Positions 25,669 to 35,426 of a DNA stretch of 64,000 nt are shown piece after piece. Made by a program: the position numbers and the translations under genes. The stretch lies in NCBI GenBank assembly GCA_964615975.1, contig CAZTTH010000012.1, positions 1 to 64,000 on the forward strand, given 5' to 3'. Each line of letters starts with the position of its first letter. The first letter of the stretch is position 1. Source of the DNA: CAZTTH01 sp964615975 (lineage in GTDB: Bacteria; Verrucomicrobiota; Lentisphaeria; JABSQK01; JAJFLO01). The notes under the pieces are model-generated. The model had not been told where the DNA came from. It ran no database searches and saw nothing but the letters and a program-made list of their open reading frames with translations.

Positions 25669-27603
25669 GTGGGAAATAACCAGTCAGAAGAAAGACCTAC
25701 CGAGCGGATGAACGATGATATTACTGAGGAGGTGTATCAATCGCCGGAGGAAAGCATTGAATTAATCCCTGAAAAAGTCATAACCAAGCTGCTTAAACGC
25801 GAGCATGACAGTGATAAATACATCATCATCGGCAAGGTTGCTCAAGGCGGCATGGGCGCTATTTACAAGGTTTTTGATCAAGATCTGAAGCGCATCAGCG
25901 TGTTAAAAATCGTCTTGCCTGGAGTGCTGGCAGATACGTTTCTTTTTCGCCGGTTTATCGAAGAAGCCCGGATCACCGGCAAGCTTGAACATCCCAATAT
26001 CATTCCGGTTCATGATTTAGGTATACTTGAAGATAATCGCTTGTTTTTTTCGATGAAGTTCGTGGAAGGTGAATCTTTGAGTTCCATCCTCAAAAAAATC
26101 CGTGATCGTCGGGAAAAATACCTGGTTGAATACAATCGTTTCCGGTTATTGACCATCTTTCGCAAAGTCTGCGATGCCATTGCCTTCGCCCATTCTAAAA
26201 ATTTCATTCATCGCGATATCAAACCAGATAATATTATGGTGGGGCCGTATGGAGAGGCATTGTTGATGGACTGGGGTTTAGCCCGAAGCGTGGATAAAAA
26301 TGATGAGGATCATACGGATGATGATGAATCCGGTGAGAGCAATAATTATGAAGGCGATGTGGATGGCGATGACATCATGAAAACCAGGTATGGAGTCGTC
26401 AAAGGGACGCCTGCTTATATGTCGCCCGAACAAGCCAAGGGCTTGGTGGTAGAAATAGATCATCGCAGTGACATTTATCTATTGGGAGCGACGCTCTATG
26501 CGATTGCCACCTTGAATGTCCCGTTTGTGGGCAATGATATTTATGAAATTTTAGCCAATGCTGAAAACGGTAATTTTATACCGCCGGCACGCCGGGCGCC
26601 TGAGCTTGAAATCCCCCTCGAGTTATGCCGGATTATCGAAAAGGCGATGGCTTATGAGAAGGAAGATCGTTATCAAACGGTCGAAGAATTATCCCACGAT
26701 CTCGATGATCTCATGTCGGGAAATATTGGTTCAATCAAGAAAATTTTCTCTGCCGGTGAATATTTGATGCGCGAAGGTGAAGAAGGTCATGAAGCCTATG
26801 TGATTCTGACTGGAAGAGTTGAAGTAACCACAATGGTCCGGGGTAAACAACTAAAACTCATTGATTTGACCAAGGGCGATGTTATCGGTGAAATGGCTCT
26901 GATTTTACAAGCCCCGCGTACTGCCACCGTTAAAGCGACCGAGTATACCGAAGTGGTGCTGATCACCGATGATACCATGAAGCAGGGGTTGGGGCAGTTG
27001 CCGCCCTGGATGGGAAAAGTCATTGATTCTTTGGCGGAGCGTCTCCGGGTTGCCAATGCCAATATGCACCCCCTCTCAACCGCCGATTGCAATTATCATG
27101 TATTGAATCAACTGCGATTGATATATTGTTATTGGAGCGACCCCCACCCCGACCCCAAAACGAATTCCCTCATCGGGGCGATAAATACCAATAATGTGAT
27201 TCATGAAATTGCCTTGAATCTTTCGATCGCTAAAGAAAGAGTGATGATGATTGTGACCCATTTATTCGATTTTAATCTGTTGCGAATTTGTGATAAGGAG
27301 AATTTTTATATCCCCAATTTCGCGCTGTTTAACGAATTTGTTGAATACGCTCATCAACATATTAATTTGGATCGTGTGTTCACCACCGAGCGTACGCCAA
27401 AATTCTATGCGGCTGACAAGAAGTTGATTGTCCATCATTGCCGGGATGATCACGAGGGCAAAATCTCAGAGATGACCCCCTTGGAAATTACTGAGGAAGC
27501 GGACTTGATCACGTGCAAAACTCCTGAGGATAAGGTAATAATATTTGACGGCTTCCTCAATCAAATCCGCTCAACTGTGCGCTTGCCGGCGGTTAGTGAT
27601 TAA
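25669..27603 (+). CDS. Ser/Thr protein kinase fused to a CRP-like (cNMP-binding plus winged-helix-like) module
   Basis: The start is a GTG with AGAGG five bases upstream. Residues about 50-345 are a Hanks-type kinase: glycine loop GGMGAIYKV, catalytic HRDIKPDN near 181, metal motif MDWGLARS (DWG instead of DFG), and GTPAYMSPEQA near 246. An acidic Asp/Glu-rich insertion of about 30 residues sits in the activation region. Residues about 358-450 are a cyclic-nucleotide-binding domain (GHEAYVILTGRVEV, GDVIGEMALILQAPRTATV). The last 190 residues include a segment like the CRP winged helix (EIALNLSIAKERVMMIVTHL), so DNA binding is possible. The likely role is a cytosolic signalling switch; ligand and targets are unknown. 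There is no transmembrane segment. Confidence 0.85.
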   Translation: MGNNQSEERPTERMNDDITEEVYQSPEESIELIPEKVITKLLKREHDSDKYIIIGKVAQGGMGAIYKVFDQDLKRISVLKIVLPGVLADTFLFRRFIEEARITGKLEHPNIIPVHDLGILEDNRLFFSMKFVEGESLSSILKKIRDRREKYLVEYNRFRLLTIFRKVCDAIAFAHSKNFIHRDIKPDNIMVGPYGEALLMDWGLARSVDKNDEDHTDDDESGESNNYEGDVDGDDIMKTRYGVVKGTPAYMSPEQAKGLVVEIDHRSDIYLLGATLYAIATLNVPFVGNDIYEILANAENGNFIPPARRAPELEIPLELCRIIEKAMAYEKEDRYQTVEELSHDLDDLMSGNIGSIKKIFSAGEYLMREGEEGHEAYVILTGRVEVTTMVRGKQLKLIDLTKGDVIGEMALILQAPRTATVKATEYTEVVLITDDTMKQGLGQLPPWMGKVIDSLAERLRVANANMHPLSTADCNYHVLNQLRLIYCYWSDPHPDPKTNSLIGAINTNNVIHEIALNLSIAKERVMMIVTHLFDFNLLRICDKENFYIPNFALFNEFVEYAHQHINLDRVFTTERTPKFYAADKKLIVHHCRDDHEGKISEMTPLEITEEADLITCKTPEDKVIIFDGFLNQIRSTVRLPAVSD

Positions 27604-27816
27604 TCAACGGACTCACACTCCGGTCGATTGGCGGGAACAAATAACCCAAGCGAATAATACGATGGTTTTATTCGATAAAAGAAATAGGAGTTCAAACCGT
27701 CTTTGGCCATATTAAAGAGATGGAATTTAGTGCAGTAAAAATATTGATTCAGGATCTGCGTGGACTTTAATTAAGCAGGAAACCAGTACGTCAGATCAAT
27801 GATTAGGAATTAATCT

Positions 27817-28377
27817 TCAAGTGTGATAATTGGGCAGCATTTCGAGCGGAAATACAGACAAAGTACAACCAACGGCATCCTTGGGGGAAATCAGTGGGGT
27901 GACTGCAAGCGGCCAGTCTATGCCGATCTCGGGATCATTCCATAACAGGGTATGTTCCGCTTGGGGAAAGTAGTAATCCGTGCATTTGTAGGAAAAAATA
28001 GCCTGGTCGGATAATACCAGGAAGCCATGCGCAAATCCTGCGGGGATCCATAATCGACGTTGATTTTTCGCCGACAGGACTTCGCCGATCCATTGGCCAA
28101 AAGTTGCAGAACCATAGCGGATATCCACCGCAACGTCGAAGACTTCACCCTCGAGAACGTTAACCAGTTTGCCTTGATCATGGGGATGCTGGAAATGCAG
28201 GCCGCGCAGGGTTCCCCGCGTCGAAACGGACAAGTTATCCTGAACGAATAAGGCGTCGATGCCATGAGCCGCAAATTTTTTCGCGTGATAGCTTTCCACG
28301 AAGTAGCCCCGGGCATCGGTATGGATTGGCGTTTCAATGATCATAATTTCGGGAAATCGGGTTGGCGTTATGGTCAT
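27817..28377 (-). CDS. rfbC: dTDP-4-dehydrorhamnose 3,5-epimerase
   Basis: This cupin-fold enzyme performs the third step of dTDP-L-rhamnose synthesis. FVQDNLSVSTRGTLRGLHFQ and DVAVDIRYGSATFGQW contain the catalytic His/Asp region, and WIPAGFAHGFLVLSD and IGIDWPL are typical. The start overlaps the rfbA stop by ATGA. rfbB and rfbD are not in the window. Confidence 0.95.
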   Translation of the reverse strand: MTITPTRFPEIMIIETPIHTDARGYFVESYHAKKFAAHGIDALFVQDNLSVSTRGTLRGLHFQHPHDQGKLVNVLEGEVFDVAVDIRYGSATFGQWIGEVLSAKNQRRLWIPAGFAHGFLVLSDQAIFSYKCTDYYFPQAEHTLLWNDPEIGIDWPLAVTPLISPKDAVGCTLSVFPLEMLPNYHT

Positions 28378-29249
28378 GGCAGTTCCTGATTAATGATTTC
28401 CAATAAATATTGACCGTATTCACTTCCTGCCAATCGATTGGCTAGCCGGGCTAATTCATCGGCATTGATATATCCCATGCGATAGGCAACTTCTTCGATA
28501 CAGGAGATTTTTAACCCCTGGCGTTTTTCCACAGCTTCAATGAAGCTGGATGCTTGTTGCAGAGCACTGTGAGTCCCGGTGTCCAACCAGGCAAATCCGC
28601 GCATTAAAATTTCCACCCGCAATTGTTTATTCCTGAGATAATACCGATTGACGTCGGTGATCTCTAGTTCCCCTCTGGCTGAAGGTTTAAGATTGGCGGC
28701 GATATCGACCACTTGACGGTCATAAAAATACAGACCGGTGACCGCATAATGAGAGCGCGGATGCTGCGGCTTTTCTTCGATGCTGATGGCATTCTTTTCA
28801 TTATCAAATTCCACCACCCCATAACGTTCAGGGTCGCGGACGTAATAAGCGAAGACTGTCGCGCCCTGGGTCAAACGGGAATGTTTCTGCAACATTTTAC
28901 TGAATCCATCGCCATAAAAGATGTTATCACCGAGAATAAGGCATACCGGTTGATCCGCAATAAAATTCCTGCCCACGATAAAGGCTTGAGCGATTCCCCG
29001 AGGTTCTGCTTGTTCCAGATAAGAGAGCGAGATGCCGAGGCTGTTGCCATCGCCCAGCAGTTGTTGGTAGTGTGGGAGGTCTCTGGGGGTGGAGATAATC
29101 AAGACTTCTCGAATGCCGGCCAACATCAGTATCGAAAGCGGATAATAAATCATCGGTTTGTCGTAGACCGGGAGGATTTGTTTGCTGAGTGTCAGGGTTA
29201 ATGGATACAGGCGGGTCCCCAGGCCACCAGCCAATATGATACCTTTCAT
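28374..29249 (-). CDS. rfbA: Glucose-1-phosphate thymidylyltransferase
   Basis: RfbA makes dTDP-glucose from glucose 1-phosphate and dTTP. The nucleotidyltransferase signature GIILAGGLGTRLYPLT is at the N-terminus, followed by SKQILPVYDKPMIYYPLS and LILGDNIFYG; AWLDTGTHSALQQAS and RQGLKISCIEEVAYRMG follow. Length 291 is standard. AAGGAA lies upstream of the start. It is coupled to rfbC for surface polysaccharide synthesis. Confidence 0.97.
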   Translation of the reverse strand: MKGIILAGGLGTRLYPLTLTLSKQILPVYDKPMIYYPLSILMLAGIREVLIISTPRDLPHYQQLLGDGNSLGISLSYLEQAEPRGIAQAFIVGRNFIADQPVCLILGDNIFYGDGFSKMLQKHSRLTQGATVFAYYVRDPERYGVVEFDNEKNAISIEEKPQHPRSHYAVTGLYFYDRQVVDIAANLKPSARGELEITDVNRYYLRNKQLRVEILMRGFAWLDTGTHSALQQASSFIEAVEKRQGLKISCIEEVAYRMGYINADELARLANRLAGSEYGQYLLEIINQELP

Positions 29250-30194
29250 CGCATGAATTCCTTGCTTGGTTATGGGGTTGATTTTTCCTCCGGGGCGATC
29301 ATTAAACAGCGCAACAACATTTCCTTGTTTTCTTGGGTATGTGTTTAGCGATATTGGTTTCCCTCTATGATTACACTGAACACATACTTTCAGGGAAATA
29401 TCGTTACTCTAATTTCAATAATGAATAGTACTAACCGGATTTATTCACAAATATCTGTAGTGGCGAATTTATCAAAAGGAATGTTCTGATCATGTGGAAA
29501 TCGACAAATTCAGACCTCAATTGAACAGGATCAGGTTTTAGAAAAAGATTGCGCGATGAATCGCCAGCTTGAAACCGCAGGGTGCGAAAATTCGACTGCG
29601 TGCAATCGAATAGCCCACGTCCAAGGGAAGGCATCGATACATAAGCGTGGAAGGGGTGAATCTAAGATGAATTGAGAGAATTGGTTTGATGCGATAATGT
29701 ATAGGCGATTGTATACAATATTATTCAGGGGTGGTAATCGTATGCGGCGATAGGGGGCAATCATTGATCAAAGCCTTGCTGAATTGGCACAGCACTAGAA
29801 TTTAGCGGAAGTGTGAATGTAATTGTTATAAATGACATAATCATGGCAGTCTGTTGGGTTGGTTGGTAAATACTCATGGATGTCATAATTCTATTTCCAA
29901 TGCGGGTTTTGCCCGCAACCCAATTTCATCCTGCCTTACTTAGGGAAGGTAACTGTTTACCGTTGTCTGAAGCTCAAAACCCAGGATGACCGCGAAAAAA
30001 ACTTTAATGACTTGTGTTTCTTTTAGGAAATCCAAATGACCGTTGGCGGGAAATTGTGGCGCCGGTATCGAGACCTGCGTCTAAACTCAGATATGGAGAC
30101 CAGAGCTACTGTGAAATCCCCGGTCAGATAAGCTATTTTGAAGGTAAAAAGATACTACGGCAATGATGACAGACTTTAGCCTATAAGTCTACAA
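29250..30194. other. 945-base region without a recognisable gene
   Basis: Divergent genes flank this stretch, so promoters are expected. It contains the second copy of the dispersed 90-bp repeat (29521-29610), a GCGGG-TTTTG-CCCGC hairpin near 29907-29921, and an 8-base inverted repeat (TCATCCTG and CAGGATGA) about 50 bases apart near 29930-29990. Short open frames here have no Shine-Dalgarno or family resemblance. A degraded gene or an untranslated RNA cannot be excluded. Confidence 0.6.
29521..29610 (-). repeat. Dispersed 90-bp intergenic repeat, copy 2
   Basis: The reverse complement matches 10561-10650 at 70 of 90 positions by hand count, with no gap. The terminal hairpin here is TTCGATTGC-AC-GCAGTCGAA, with one G-U pair. 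This copy keeps the stem although a base differs from copy 1, hinting that the structure matters. Confidence 0.7.
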
Positions 30195-33100
30195 GTGGCT
30201 AATAACGAGTTAAAAAGTGCGAGAAATAATTTACGATTCAGTACCAGATCCCGAAATCTCCTGAATATGAATAGCAATCCCAATCCAGATTCATCTAAAG
30301 CGCCAGTATCTGAACCCGCCATCAGCCAGGATGGTTTAACTGCCGATTCTATCCCCCATTCACCGAAATCCGAACTTGATGGCGATGCACTCTTTGCTGA
30401 TACCGTGGTGAATCAGCCGGCAAATAGTTATCGAGTCTGGGGAGATTTTGAAATCCATGAACTTCTTGGTGAAGGGGGAATGGGAGCGGTGTATAAAGGC
30501 CGGCAAATCAGTCTGGATCGGGTTGTTGCCATCAAGGTGCTTCCCGCGGATTTGGCTGATAATCCCAATTTTATCCGTCGCTTTGAGTTGGAAGCCAAGG
30601 CGATCGCCAAAATATCGTCTCCTCATGTCGTGCAGGTTTATGCGGCCGGTAAACATGAAGGGAAGCATTATTTTGCCATGGAATATGTCGAAGGGCAGGA
30701 TCTTTCGCAGAGGTTGAATTCTGGATACACGCCGTCTTTGCGTGAGTCTATGGAAATTATCCAACAAGCCGCTCGTGGTCTGGCGGCTGCCAATGAATTG
30801 CATATCATTCATCGGGATATCAAACCCGGTAACATGATGATGACAAAAAAGGGATTGATCAAGCTCATGGATTTTGGATTGGTTAAGATATTGAGCGGTG
30901 ACATCACTGATATAACCCAGGCGGGCACTAAAATGGGCACGGTCAGTTATTTCAGCCCTGAACAGGGGAGGGGCGAATTATGCGATCAACGCACCGATAT
31001 TTATGCTCTCGGCGTGGTTTTTTATCGCCTCGTCACCAAACGACTGCCGTTTATTGGAAATAATCCCGCCGCGGTGATCTATCAGCATAATTTTGAAAAT
31101 CCCATACCGCCGAGATCTCTGGTTCCCGATCTTCACGAAGAAGTTGAAGCTGTCATCCTGAAATGTATGGCCAAGAAAGTCGAAGAGCGTTATTTTGATG
31201 CCGGTGAATTATTGAGCAGTCTCGATCGTCTGTTGCATCGTTTTAGGGGACCTCCGACTTTTTATTTTAATCAAACCGTCAATGAGATTCCACCACCCGT
31301 CACGGTTGCAGAATCTCCCCTAGTCATTAACCAAGCGACTTCCTCATCAATCAAACCGGTATTATGGTCGTTATTACTGCTTTTGTTAGTAATCACGGTG
31401 GTTCTCGGAATTTTATTGGTTCGCACTCAAACCCTGCCTTTATCGCCGGATCAGGCAAGACTCCTGTTACAGGAAGGCAAATATATTCAATGTCGAGAAA
31501 TTGTTGAAGCTAATATCGCCATTTCCCCATATGATCAGCAATGGTTCAATATCCGTAGACAGCTCAATGCCGAAGAAGCAGGCTATTTTATCCACCTGGC
31601 GCGGGCGCAGTTCGATCGTCACCATTACAGTGCGGCACGCGCGACCATCATTCGGGCGAATAAAATCATCCCGGGAAATTCAGGGGGTAAAGAACTGCTA
31701 TCATGGTTGAATGAGCGCGACAGCACATTGAATCGGGCGCGAGAATATCTGACAAACAAAAATTTTCAATCAGCCCGCACGATAGCAGAGGAGCAATTAC
31801 TGATTTGGAATTATGATTCTACCTGGAAACAATTTATCGAGTCATTGAACGCGGCGGAATCGGAATATTGTTTCCAGAAAGCTGAATCTGCGTACGATCT
31901 CCGCCGCTATCCGGAAACCAAATTGTTATTGGCGCGGCTGTTGAAATTGAGTCCTGATCATGTCAGGGGCACCGAGATGGCGGCGAAACTCAAGCAACGA
32001 GATCAGGTCATTGATACATCAACCCTCTTATTATACGAAGGAAACTATGGGGAATGTCGAACTTTTGTCACGCGGAATTTACACGAATCTCCTGATGATG
32101 TTGAGTTGAGCAATATTCTCCTTGAACTCAATCGCCGGGAGGCTCAAGCCCTCTTTGAGATGGCGAAAAAAGAATTCAATCGTCAGAATTACGATGAAGC
32201 CATGATTCAGCTGACTCAAGCGTTAAAATATCAACCAGATTATTCCCCCGCGATTAACCTGAGTGCTCGCTTGAATGAGCGCGATGCCGCTATTTCTCAA
32301 ATCAATCAGGACATATCTGCGGCTAAATTTTTCCAGGCGCGTCAAGAAATAACAGCGCAACAACTCCGTTGGGAAAATGATTTGGAATGGAGTCGATTGA
32401 TGTTGGCGGTGAATCAGGCGGAAGGGAATAGTTTATTTCTTGATGCCCACGGCAAATTGTCCAAATTCGATTATGTCGGCGCCGCTTCTGATTTAGGCCG
32501 GGTGATCGAGCTCATGCCCAATAATCAAGAGGCCAAAAAAATCATCGCGGCGATTGCTAATCGCGAGCGGGAATTGCGCCAGGGCAATGAGTTCCTAACC
32601 GAGGGTAATTTTTCCGCTTGCCGGAAATTAATCGCGGTGAATTTACGTGATTGGGAATCTGATCCGGAATGGATTGATCTACTCTCCAGATTAAACCATG
32701 CTGAAGTCACGATACTATTGGCCCAAGCTCGGGAAAAGCTGGCAATCTTTGGGTATTCTGAAGCTGCCATCCTCTTACAATACGCCCTGACGCTACTGCC
32801 AAACCATAATGAGGCCGTTCAATTAAACACCCTGATTGCTCACCGGAAGACCACGCTCGAAAAAGCGCGAGTTGCGCTCGCTGAAAAGCAATTTGACCGC
32901 TGTCGCGATCTCCTTAATGAAATATTCAGGGATTGGCCCAATGATCCCGAAGCGACAGCAGAACTGATGGAATTGAACCGTCGGGAAGTTACCATCCTTT
33001 TAAGTTTAGCACTTCAGGCCATGTCTGAACATGATTATGACAGCGCCATCAAAAATGTCAACAAAATTCTCGTGTTGTCGCCTGATCATCCCGAAGCCAG

Positions 33101-33983
33101 GGAATTATTTGCCCGATTAGAACAACGTCGACAGGCATTGACCCAGGCCCGAGAATTTCTCAAAGCCAACAAATTTGATGAAAGCCGGCAATTAATCGTA
33201 AAACATCTTGCCGCATCTGCTAGTGATCACGAATGGAGAGAACTTCTTGATCAGTTAAATGCCACTGAAGGGCAATATTTTTTGACTCAGACGCATTTAT
33301 CACTCGCGCAAGCCGACCTGACCTCAGCGCGCCAGCATATGCTTCGTGTCATTTGTCTGATTCCTGATCATCCCATGGTGAAAAATATGCTGCCCAACCT
33401 CGATGAATCTACACAGCAGTTGATTTGGGTTCATCAAACGTTAAAATCGGGGGATTGGGAATTGAGTCGCAAGATCATTGAAAAAAATTTAGCTCTTTAT
33501 CCTCATGATCAGGATTGGCTGTCGGTACGGGATAAAATCCCTGCATTGGCTGATCCAGCCCAAGACCCGCAAAGTAATGATCTCCCGGATGCCCCGGTTA
33601 CTTCTGATATCACCCCCAGTAATGAAGAGAATGTGAATTTGAGCATCGCCGGGATGATTCCCATTCCCCTGGCATTAAAAGAAATTATTGATAAACTGGA
33701 TCGAGCGATGGTGGCAAGTGATCGTGTATCAATGCTGGAAACAGTCAATGATCCCAATTATGCATCGACCCTATCGTCGTTGATGGGGCAACCAGGATTG
33801 ATTTATCGGCATCAACTCCATTCATATACTGTAATCGATGATCATCATGCTCAGTTGCAGGTTATCATCACCCATGGGTTGCTCCATGTTCCAACAACGA
33901 ATATTTATTACCAATACAATCTTGAACAAATCGATGATCATTGGATTATACATTCAGCGCAACCGTTGCCCATAATTAAATAG
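30195..33983 (+). CDS. Transmembrane Ser/Thr protein kinase with seven exact 94-residue helical repeats
   Basis: After a polar N-terminus, residues about 82-360 form a Hanks-type kinase: GEGGMGAVYKG near 93, AIKVLP, HRDIKPGN near 206, MDFGLVK near 225, and GTVSYFSPEQGRG. A transmembrane helix follows at about 390-412. From residue 425 there are seven consecutive units of exactly 94 residues and a half eighth unit. Each starts like LxxGxFxxCR, passes through a W or D-rich segment and LN-x2-E, and ends with LxPDHxEA and LxxRxxxL, as expected of TPR-like hairpins. The last 150 residues are a separate domain. The repeats would face the periplasm. The start is uncertain (GTG at 30195, or ATG at 30267); neither has a good Shine-Dalgarno. 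The next gene begins 12 bases downstream. Confidence 0.85.
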   Translation: MANNELKSARNNLRFSTRSRNLLNMNSNPNPDSSKAPVSEPAISQDGLTADSIPHSPKSELDGDALFADTVVNQPANSYRVWGDFEIHELLGEGGMGAVYKGRQISLDRVVAIKVLPADLADNPNFIRRFELEAKAIAKISSPHVVQVYAAGKHEGKHYFAMEYVEGQDLSQRLNSGYTPSLRESMEIIQQAARGLAAANELHIIHRDIKPGNMMMTKKGLIKLMDFGLVKILSGDITDITQAGTKMGTVSYFSPEQGRGELCDQRTDIYALGVVFYRLVTKRLPFIGNNPAAVIYQHNFENPIPPRSLVPDLHEEVEAVILKCMAKKVEERYFDAGELLSSLDRLLHRFRGPPTFYFNQTVNEIPPPVTVAESPLVINQATSSSIKPVLWSLLLLLLVITVVLGILLVRTQTLPLSPDQARLLLQEGKYIQCREIVEANIAISPYDQQWFNIRRQLNAEEAGYFIHLARAQFDRHHYSAARATIIRANKIIPGNSGGKELLSWLNERDSTLNRAREYLTNKNFQSARTIAEEQLLIWNYDSTWKQFIESLNAAESEYCFQKAESAYDLRRYPETKLLLARLLKLSPDHVRGTEMAAKLKQRDQVIDTSTLLLYEGNYGECRTFVTRNLHESPDDVELSNILLELNRREAQALFEMAKKEFNRQNYDEAMIQLTQALKYQPDYSPAINLSARLNERDAAISQINQDISAAKFFQARQEITAQQLRWENDLEWSRLMLAVNQAEGNSLFLDAHGKLSKFDYVGAASDLGRVIELMPNNQEAKKIIAAIANRERELRQGNEFLTEGNFSACRKLIAVNLRDWESDPEWIDLLSRLNHAEVTILLAQAREKLAIFGYSEAAILLQYALTLLPNHNEAVQLNTLIAHRKTTLEKARVALAEKQFDRCRDLLNEIFRDWPNDPEATAELMELNRREVTILLSLALQAMSEHDYDSAIKNVNKILVLSPDHPEARELFARLEQRRQALTQAREFLKANKFDESRQLIVKHLAASASDHEWRELLDQLNATEGQYFLTQTHLSLAQADLTSARQHMLRVICLIPDHPMVKNMLPNLDESTQQLIWVHQTLKSGDWELSRKIIEKNLALYPHDQDWLSVRDKIPALADPAQDPQSNDLPDAPVTSDITPSNEENVNLSIAGMIPIPLALKEIIDKLDRAMVASDRVSMLETVNDPNYASTLSSLMGQPGLIYRHQLHSYTVIDDHHAQLQVIITHGLLHVPTTNIYYQYNLEQIDDHWIIHSAQPLPIIK
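31467..33548 (+). repeat. 282-bp (94-codon) tandem protein repeat, 7.4 units
   Basis: Unit boundaries fall at 31467, 31749, 32031, 32313, 32595, 32877 and 33159, with a partial unit from 33441. I counted every full unit at exactly 94 residues. DNA identity between units is low, so this is an old protein-level repeat kept at constant length by structure. Confidence 0.85.
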
Positions 33984-33995
33984 TGTAACAAGGAA

Positions 33996-34730
33996 ATGAT
34001 GATGAATAATAAATTTAACCATGTCACGGATATCAGCGAAAAAGGTAAGGATAAGGATGGCAATCCCATCACCATCAACCGGCGCTTATTCATGCAATTA
34101 CAGGTTTTTAGCAATTGCCTCAGTTCCCAAAATCTGGTACTCGCACTGGTGCAGTCCGGCATCGAGGGCGTACTCTATGAAGATCTCAGCAATCCTTTTG
34201 GTATTGGCCTGCTCACCTTTAATGAAGATCCTGCTTTTTTTACCACTGAATTACGACAATTGTGTAAAAATAACGCATTTAAATCACTGATCATCCAACC
34301 CGAAATGAGTATGTTTGGGCGGACCTATGCCCGTGGTCATGAACTTGATCTGGAACGCTGGTTGTTGCACAAACCTCGTCAAACCGTAACCAATCCGCTA
34401 TGGCCCTGGGCGATTTGGTATCCGTTGCGGCGCTCCGGGGATTTCACCAAAATATCCGCTGAGGAAGAGCGTGAAATACTGATGGAGCATGGCGCCATAG
34501 GCCACGCATTTGGCCGGGCCGAATTGGCACATGATGTTCGACTCGCGTGTTATGGGTTAGATCGCAATGACAATGATTTTATCATCGGACTGATTGGCAA
34601 GGAATTGCATCCGCTATCGGCGGTGGTTGAAACCATGCGTCGCACCCGACAAACCTCTGAGTTCATTTCCCGGCTTGGGCCCTTCTTTATTGGGCGTTCG
34701 ATCTGGCAGTATATCAGACCAGCAGAGTAA
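33996..34730 (+). CDS. Chlorite-dismutase-family (HemQ/Cld-like) heme protein
   Basis: This belongs to the chlorite-dismutase/HemQ family of heme or coproheme proteins. Signatures include PEMSMFGRTYARGHE, WAIWYPLRRSGDF, EEEREILMEHGAIGHAFGRA (with the candidate proximal His), and the C-terminal ETMRRTRQTSEFISRLGPFFIGR. The 244-residue length fits. The function could be chlorite detoxification, coproheme decarboxylation or an unknown peroxidase role; the sequence alone does not decide. The gene starts with three consecutive in-frame ATG after AAGGAA, and the third (34002) has the best spacing. It follows the repeat kinase by 12 bases, so they are probably co-transcribed. Confidence 0.85.
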   Translation: MMMNNKFNHVTDISEKGKDKDGNPITINRRLFMQLQVFSNCLSSQNLVLALVQSGIEGVLYEDLSNPFGIGLLTFNEDPAFFTTELRQLCKNNAFKSLIIQPEMSMFGRTYARGHELDLERWLLHKPRQTVTNPLWPWAIWYPLRRSGDFTKISAEEEREILMEHGAIGHAFGRAELAHDVRLACYGLDRNDNDFIIGLIGKELHPLSAVVETMRRTRQTSEFISRLGPFFIGRSIWQYIRPAE

Positions 34731-34780
34731 TTGTGTATGCAAGATGAAATATTCAGCGCGGATACTTCTGGACTGGATGA

Positions 34781-35395
34781 ATGAATAAGCAAAATAAACT
34801 CCTGGCTGAGGCCATACATCAGTTCGATGAGGCCAATGCGCAAGATCCGAATCGGGAAATGGATGCGGGAATCAGCGTTCCCAGGGAGTTGCTTTACGCA
34901 CAACGAATGAGCGCCATGCTGCAGCGGTTTTTCCCGGTGTCATCGGAAGCGCTGCAATTGGCGGTGCGCTGCCAGCATTTGCAACGCTGGCTTGTGCCCA
35001 GATCAGATTTTCCAGAAGGTCGAATTGGTTATCATCGATGGCGTCGTCATTTGGCGGAAAAACACGCCGAAGATGCGGGAGTGATTCTCTCCCGGCTTGG
35101 TTATGATCCCCACATGATTGCGCGGGTGCAACAATTGGTGCGCAAGGTGAGCTTGAAAACGGATCCGGAAACGCAAACCCTGGAGGATGTCGCCTGTCTG
35201 GTTTTTTTAACCTATTACGCGTATGAATTTCAGGCGAAACATGGTCGGGAAAAATTGCGGGATGTGGTGAGCAAAAGCTGGCGGAAAATGTCTGAAGTCG
35301 GACGAAAACTGGTTGATCAACTTGAGCTAAACGATGAAATTCGCGATCGGTTGCAGGAGTGTCGTGAGCAGACTCCGCCCGGGGTAAGTGTTTAG
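34781..35395 (+). CDS. DUF4202-family protein
   Basis: The sequence matches the DUF4202 family in my judgement. It starts with a helix containing LLAEAIHQFDEANAQDPN, then ELLYAQRMSAMLQRF, then a histidine- and arginine-rich core (RCQHLQRWLVPRSDFPEGRIGYHRWR, split by several conserved Arg/His), and later LEDVACLVFLTYYAYEF. No biochemical role is firmly established that I know of. It lies 50 bases after the chlorite-dismutase-like gene and ends before a hairpin at 35427, which fits the end of an operon. Confidence 0.8.
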   Translation: MNKQNKLLAEAIHQFDEANAQDPNREMDAGISVPRELLYAQRMSAMLQRFFPVSSEALQLAVRCQHLQRWLVPRSDFPEGRIGYHRWRRHLAEKHAEDAGVILSRLGYDPHMIARVQQLVRKVSLKTDPETQTLEDVACLVFLTYYAYEFQAKHGREKLRDVVSKSWRKMSEVGRKLVDQLELNDEIRDRLQECREQTPPGVSV

Positions 35396-35426
35396 CGTGG
35401 TTTTTGAGGGTAATCAAGGTTAGAGT

